Assembly: GCA_902459845.2 (NCBI GenBank)
Contig: CABPSV020000663.1
Coordinates: 1 to 11,233, forward strand
Origin: Hepatocystis sp. ex Piliocolobus tephrosceles
Taxonomy: Eukaryota > Apicomplexa > Aconoidasida > Haemosporida > Plasmodiidae
Length of the DNA stretch: 11,233 nt
Direction: 5' to 3'
Part shown: piece by piece, positions 8,677-11,233 of the stretch
Layout of the letters: every line of letters begins with the position of its first letter
Position numbering within the stretch: position 1 is the first letter of the stretch
Notes under the pieces: model-generated
The model's input: the letters and a program-made list of their open reading frames with translations, nothing else
Databases searched by the model: none
Told to the model about the DNA's origin: nothing
Position numbers and translations under genes: made by a program

Positions 8677-8782
8677 AAAACCATATAATTACTTTTTTTT
8701 TTTTTTTTTATCTTGTCAAAGCTATGTATATATGTTTTACTAACTTTAAAAAAAAAAAAAATATAGTATAACATAATAAACA

Positions 8783-9081
8783 TTAATTTTTGAATATAAC
8801 TTAACTTAGTACTACCTTTTTTTTTATTATTACCATATATATGTTGATATAAAATTTGGACAAAAAAAAGAAACGTTCTAAAAAAAAAAACTTTTTGTAC
8901 CAATTTTAAATAGTTTGTAGTTGTTTGTAAAAGTGCGTATAACTAACCACTTGTTTAATGCATATTATACAAAATAAATGAAATCAATTGTTTGAACATC
9001 ACAAAACGATTGATTGTTTGCTCATTTTAGTTGTAACACAATACTATAACAATTTTGACAAAAATGTTGTGGATACATTTA
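8783..9081 (+). pseudogene. possible 3' end of a decayed SSU (18S) rRNA gene
   Basis: Weak collinear matches to the 3' end of eukaryotic 18S rRNA, made by eye from memory. TTAATTTTTGAATATAACTT near 8783 resembles the TTAATCTTGAACGAGGAAT region. TTTTTGTACC at 8892-8901 resembles CTTTGTACAC. AATTGTTTGAACA at 8986-8998 resembles AATTGTTTGGACA of the helix 44 region. AGTTGTAACA at 9029-9038 resembles AGTCGTAACA. TGTTGTGGATACATTTA at 9065-9081 resembles the terminal TGCGGAAGGATCATTA. Each is short, but the order and the position just upstream of the 5.8S-like segment fit. Heavy insertion and deletion make the limits approximate, and chance similarity in AT-rich DNA is possible. Confidence 0.4.
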
Positions 9082-9160
9082 AAAGAAACTGAAAATTGAG
9101 ACATATGTTATAGAATATATTATATTTTATAATCTTATGTCTTCTGTTTTTTAACATAAA

Positions 9161-9294
9161 TTGAACGATGGATGTGTTGGCTCATATAGCGATGAAGGCT
9201 GCAGAAAAATATGGCAGCCTTAAATCATTAGAATGCTGAATGTAAAACTACAATGATTTGGTTTTTGCATTTTGCCACTCCTTCACAGCATTTG
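9161..9294 (+). pseudogene. 5.8S rRNA pseudogene (nuclear type)
   Basis: The left half, 9164-9204, follows the eukaryotic 5.8S 5' core with few differences: AACGATGGATGTGTTGGCTC, then CGATGAAGGCTGCAG where the consensus has CTTGGCTC and GGCCGCAG. The right half retains AATCATTAGAATGCTGAATG (9223-9242; consensus has GTGAATCAT.GAAT.TTGAACG) and a 3' arm, ATTTGGTTTTTGCATTTTGCCACTCC, as in Plasmodium 5.8S. Between them only about 17 bases remain where about 36 are expected, so roughly 20 nt are gone. The loss includes the highly conserved TGCGATACG...GAATTGCAG core that pairs with 28S. Length is about 134 instead of about 158 nt. With the degenerate LSU and SSU segments around it, I call it a pseudogene. 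Nuclear origin is clear because apicoplast and mitochondrial genomes have no separate 5.8S. Confidence 0.85.
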
Positions 9295-9296
9295 TT

Positions 9297-9358
9297 TTAA
9301 TTTATAATTTTGCTTTAATTTACAATTTTACTTTAATTTATAATTTTGCGTTAATTTA
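9297..9358. repeat. 18-bp tandem repeat TTAATTTATAATTTTGCT, 3.4 copies
   Basis: Three 18-bp units at 9297-9314, 9315-9332 and 9333-9350 differ at a few positions (TATAA/TACAA, TGCT/TACT/TGCG). A partial fourth runs to 9358. The repeat begins right at the end of the 5.8S-like segment, where ITS2 would be expected. Confidence 0.9.
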
Positions 9359-9530
9359 AAAATTAAAAAAATATATATTATGTAATACAGTAGCATAGTT
9401 GTAGTTATGCAAAGTTTTACGATATTGTAGTACTATTTCATATTGTTATAGATATGCGATTATTTTTTTAATTAAGAATTAATCATACTAAAACAAAGAA
9501 CCTCTGTTGTGCACTCGCTAATAAAGTGGA

Positions 9531-9596
<66 letters not shown>

Positions 9597-9654
9597 ATAA
9601 AATAAATACTACTCGTATTAATACGTATGTAGTGTTAGAACAATTAACTTATAC
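9359..9654. other. unassigned AT-rich spacer with a (TA)30 tract
   Basis: Lies between the 5.8S-like segment and the LSU 3'-like segment. It includes an uninterrupted TA alternation at 9533-9592 (30 repeats). In an intact unit this place would hold ITS2 and the first two thirds of 28S. I see no convincing rRNA match and no coding frame, so it may be ITS2 remnant or unrelated filler. Confidence 0.55.
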
Positions 9655-10195
9655 GTAGACGCATGTTACAATATATAACTTAAATATGAAATTTGCATAA
9701 TGTTTGGAATAATTATTATGGAAAAAAAAAAGTACAATTGTTAAATCAATACAAGGTCACAATTCACGTTTTAATTACTTTTATTTACTACTAATATAAA
9801 AATAAATAAATAGAATCCTATATTAGGCTTATTTTTTGTGCAATCTTTATATAAGAAGATGTGTTTTTTATATATAATTTTGTATAATATACAGTACTAT
9901 AACCTGAAAGCAACGTAACAAACTATTAGGACAGTATAGGGTCAGATCAAGGTCTATATTGTATATGACTTTTTAATACTATTCATGTAAGAACAAATAG
10001 GTTTTATTTTAAGTTAGTTAAGCTTATTTATTATACACCATTTTTTAAAAAGTGGTTTCATGTTATACAGGTAACATATTTTAGAAGACGTCATTATAAA
10101 AAAAAAAAAAAACGTTACATCATGTTAGAATAAATGTAAGCTTATAGTTTATGTTTTAATTGTTTATGTATATTAAATAGGGCAATATGTTTTTT
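9655..10195 (+). pseudogene. probable 3' third of a decayed LSU (28S) rRNA gene
   Basis: Collinear matches to 28S domains V-VI, by eye from memory. TAGAATCCTATATTAGG at 9811-9827 resembles TATCGATCCTTTAGTCC. CCTGAAAGCAACGTAACAAA at 9903-9922 and the following ATTAGGACAG resemble CCAGAAAAGTTACCACAGGG/ATAACTGGC. GGTCAGATCAAGGTCTATA at 9940-9958 resembles GGCAGTCAAGCGTTCATA of the peptidyl-transferase region. TGTTATACAGGTAACAT followed by TTTTAGAAGACGTCAT at 10061-10094 resembles TGTTCACCCACTAATAGGGAAC and TTTAGACCGTCGTGA. TTACATCATGTTAG at 10115-10128 resembles CTACTGATGAATGTT. Each match is imperfect; their order over 300 bp is the main support. The left limit is uncertain. Confidence 0.5.
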
Positions 10196-10240
10196 TATTC
10201 TTCACCAGTTAAACGTTTTCTTTAATCGTAAGAAGTAGAT

Positions 10241-10580
10241 AACTATATTCAAAATGTAGTAATAGTAAAATCATTTTTATATAAAAGTAAATAAAAAGAT
10301 CATTGTAATGTTAGTATTATAAATGGCGAATGTATAATGTATAATAGTTTTTACTATACACAAAAAAAAAAGTGTGTATAATGGTAATATGTACGAATAA
10401 TAAAAAGTAGCATTACAAGACTTTGTAATTTTACAAAAAAGTAAATAAAAACAAGATAATGGAGGAAATAATTCTTTACATGATTTATGTTTATAATTAT
10501 TAAATTAGGGATTATGGAATAATTATCAAATTAAACAATATGTGTAATATGTTGTTACAAATAAATTAAATAATTGAATA
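10241..10580 (+). pseudogene. probable 5' third of a decayed SSU (18S) rRNA gene
   Basis: Collinear matches to the 5' domain of 18S, by eye from memory. AAAGATCATTGTAATGTTAG at 10295-10314 resembles AAAGATTAAGCCATGCAAGT. AAATGGCGAATG at 10321-10332 resembles AAACTGCGAATGG. Next come an AGTTTTTACTATAC segment (canonical AGTTATAGTCTAC) and TAATGGTAATATGTACGA (canonical TAAGGATAACTACGG). Further on, TTAGGGATTATGGAATAATT (10505-10524) with CAATATGTGTAATATGTTGTTAC and AATTGAATAG (to 10581) resembles the 530-loop region: GGAGGGCAAGTCTGG, CAATAGCGTATATTAAAATTG and AGTTGAATTTC. About 10 nt are missing at the 530 loop and far more between the blocks. It ends about 25 bp before the LSU 5'-like segment. 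Confidence 0.45.
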
Positions 10581-10604
10581 GATATGTTGAGAAAGTAAAT
10601 ATTA

Positions 10605-11233
<629 letters not shown>

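Larger units (their letters stand above)
8314..8782. other. NOL10 3' flank, no gene seen
   Basis: This stretch holds the NOL10 3'UTR, a 48-nt poly(A) at 8428-8475, a 39-bp duplication at 8586-8676 and poly-T/poly-A runs around 8693-8762. No plausible open frame or RNA gene was recognised. The NOL10 transcript end is probably here, but the site cannot be assigned. Confidence 0.65.

Noticed and set aside
8658..8903. Minus-strand open frame of 81 codons
   Set aside because: It is built from homopolymer tracts and lies over the 39-bp duplication and the presumed 18S remnant; no protein-like sequence.

Overview
This is eukaryotic nuclear DNA of the malaria parasite type. It is extremely AT-rich, with poly-dA/poly-dT tracts up to 97 nt and long (TA)n runs between genes. 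Introns have T-rich acceptors, and the proteins are rich in Asn and Lys with low-complexity inserts. I call it Plasmodium or a close haemosporidian; the species cannot be settled by eye.

Layout. At the left edge is the 5' exon (418-1645, minus strand) of an unrecognised Asn/Lys-rich protein. Its probable intron runs leftward out of the window. A 24-bp minisatellite (1684-2003) sits 38 bp upstream of its start codon. About 2.6 kb of intergenic DNA then forms the divergent 5' region shared with a small plus-strand gene (main ORF 5009-5383). That gene is preceded by an intron in its 5' region and encodes a 124-residue protein with one C-terminal membrane segment. After another 1.2 kb without genes comes the one gene I identify firmly: NOL10/Enp2 (6598-8313, plus strand), a WD40-propeller nucleolar protein of the small-subunit processome, in a single exon.

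The last 2.9 kb has no protein-coding signal. Read against rRNA consensus recalled from memory, it appears to be a decayed nuclear rDNA locus on the plus strand. A 5.8S-like segment at 9161-9294 and an LSU (28S) 5'-end-like segment from 10605 to the right edge are clear by eye. Weaker but collinear matches suggest an SSU (18S) 3' end (about 8783-9081), an LSU 3' third (about 9655-10195) and an SSU 5' third (about 10241-10580). The order SSU3'-5.8S-LSU3'-SSU5'-LSU5' is best explained by two tandem rDNA units, each with a large internal deletion. The 5.8S has lost part of its core, and the LSU copy is interrupted by a 97-nt poly(A), so I regard the locus as a relic.

The three protein genes show no obvious common pathway. 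NOL10, a ribosome-biogenesis factor, lies directly next to the dead rDNA; this is probably coincidence but is noted. All rRNA alignments were made by eye from memory and need a covariance-model or BLASTN check.
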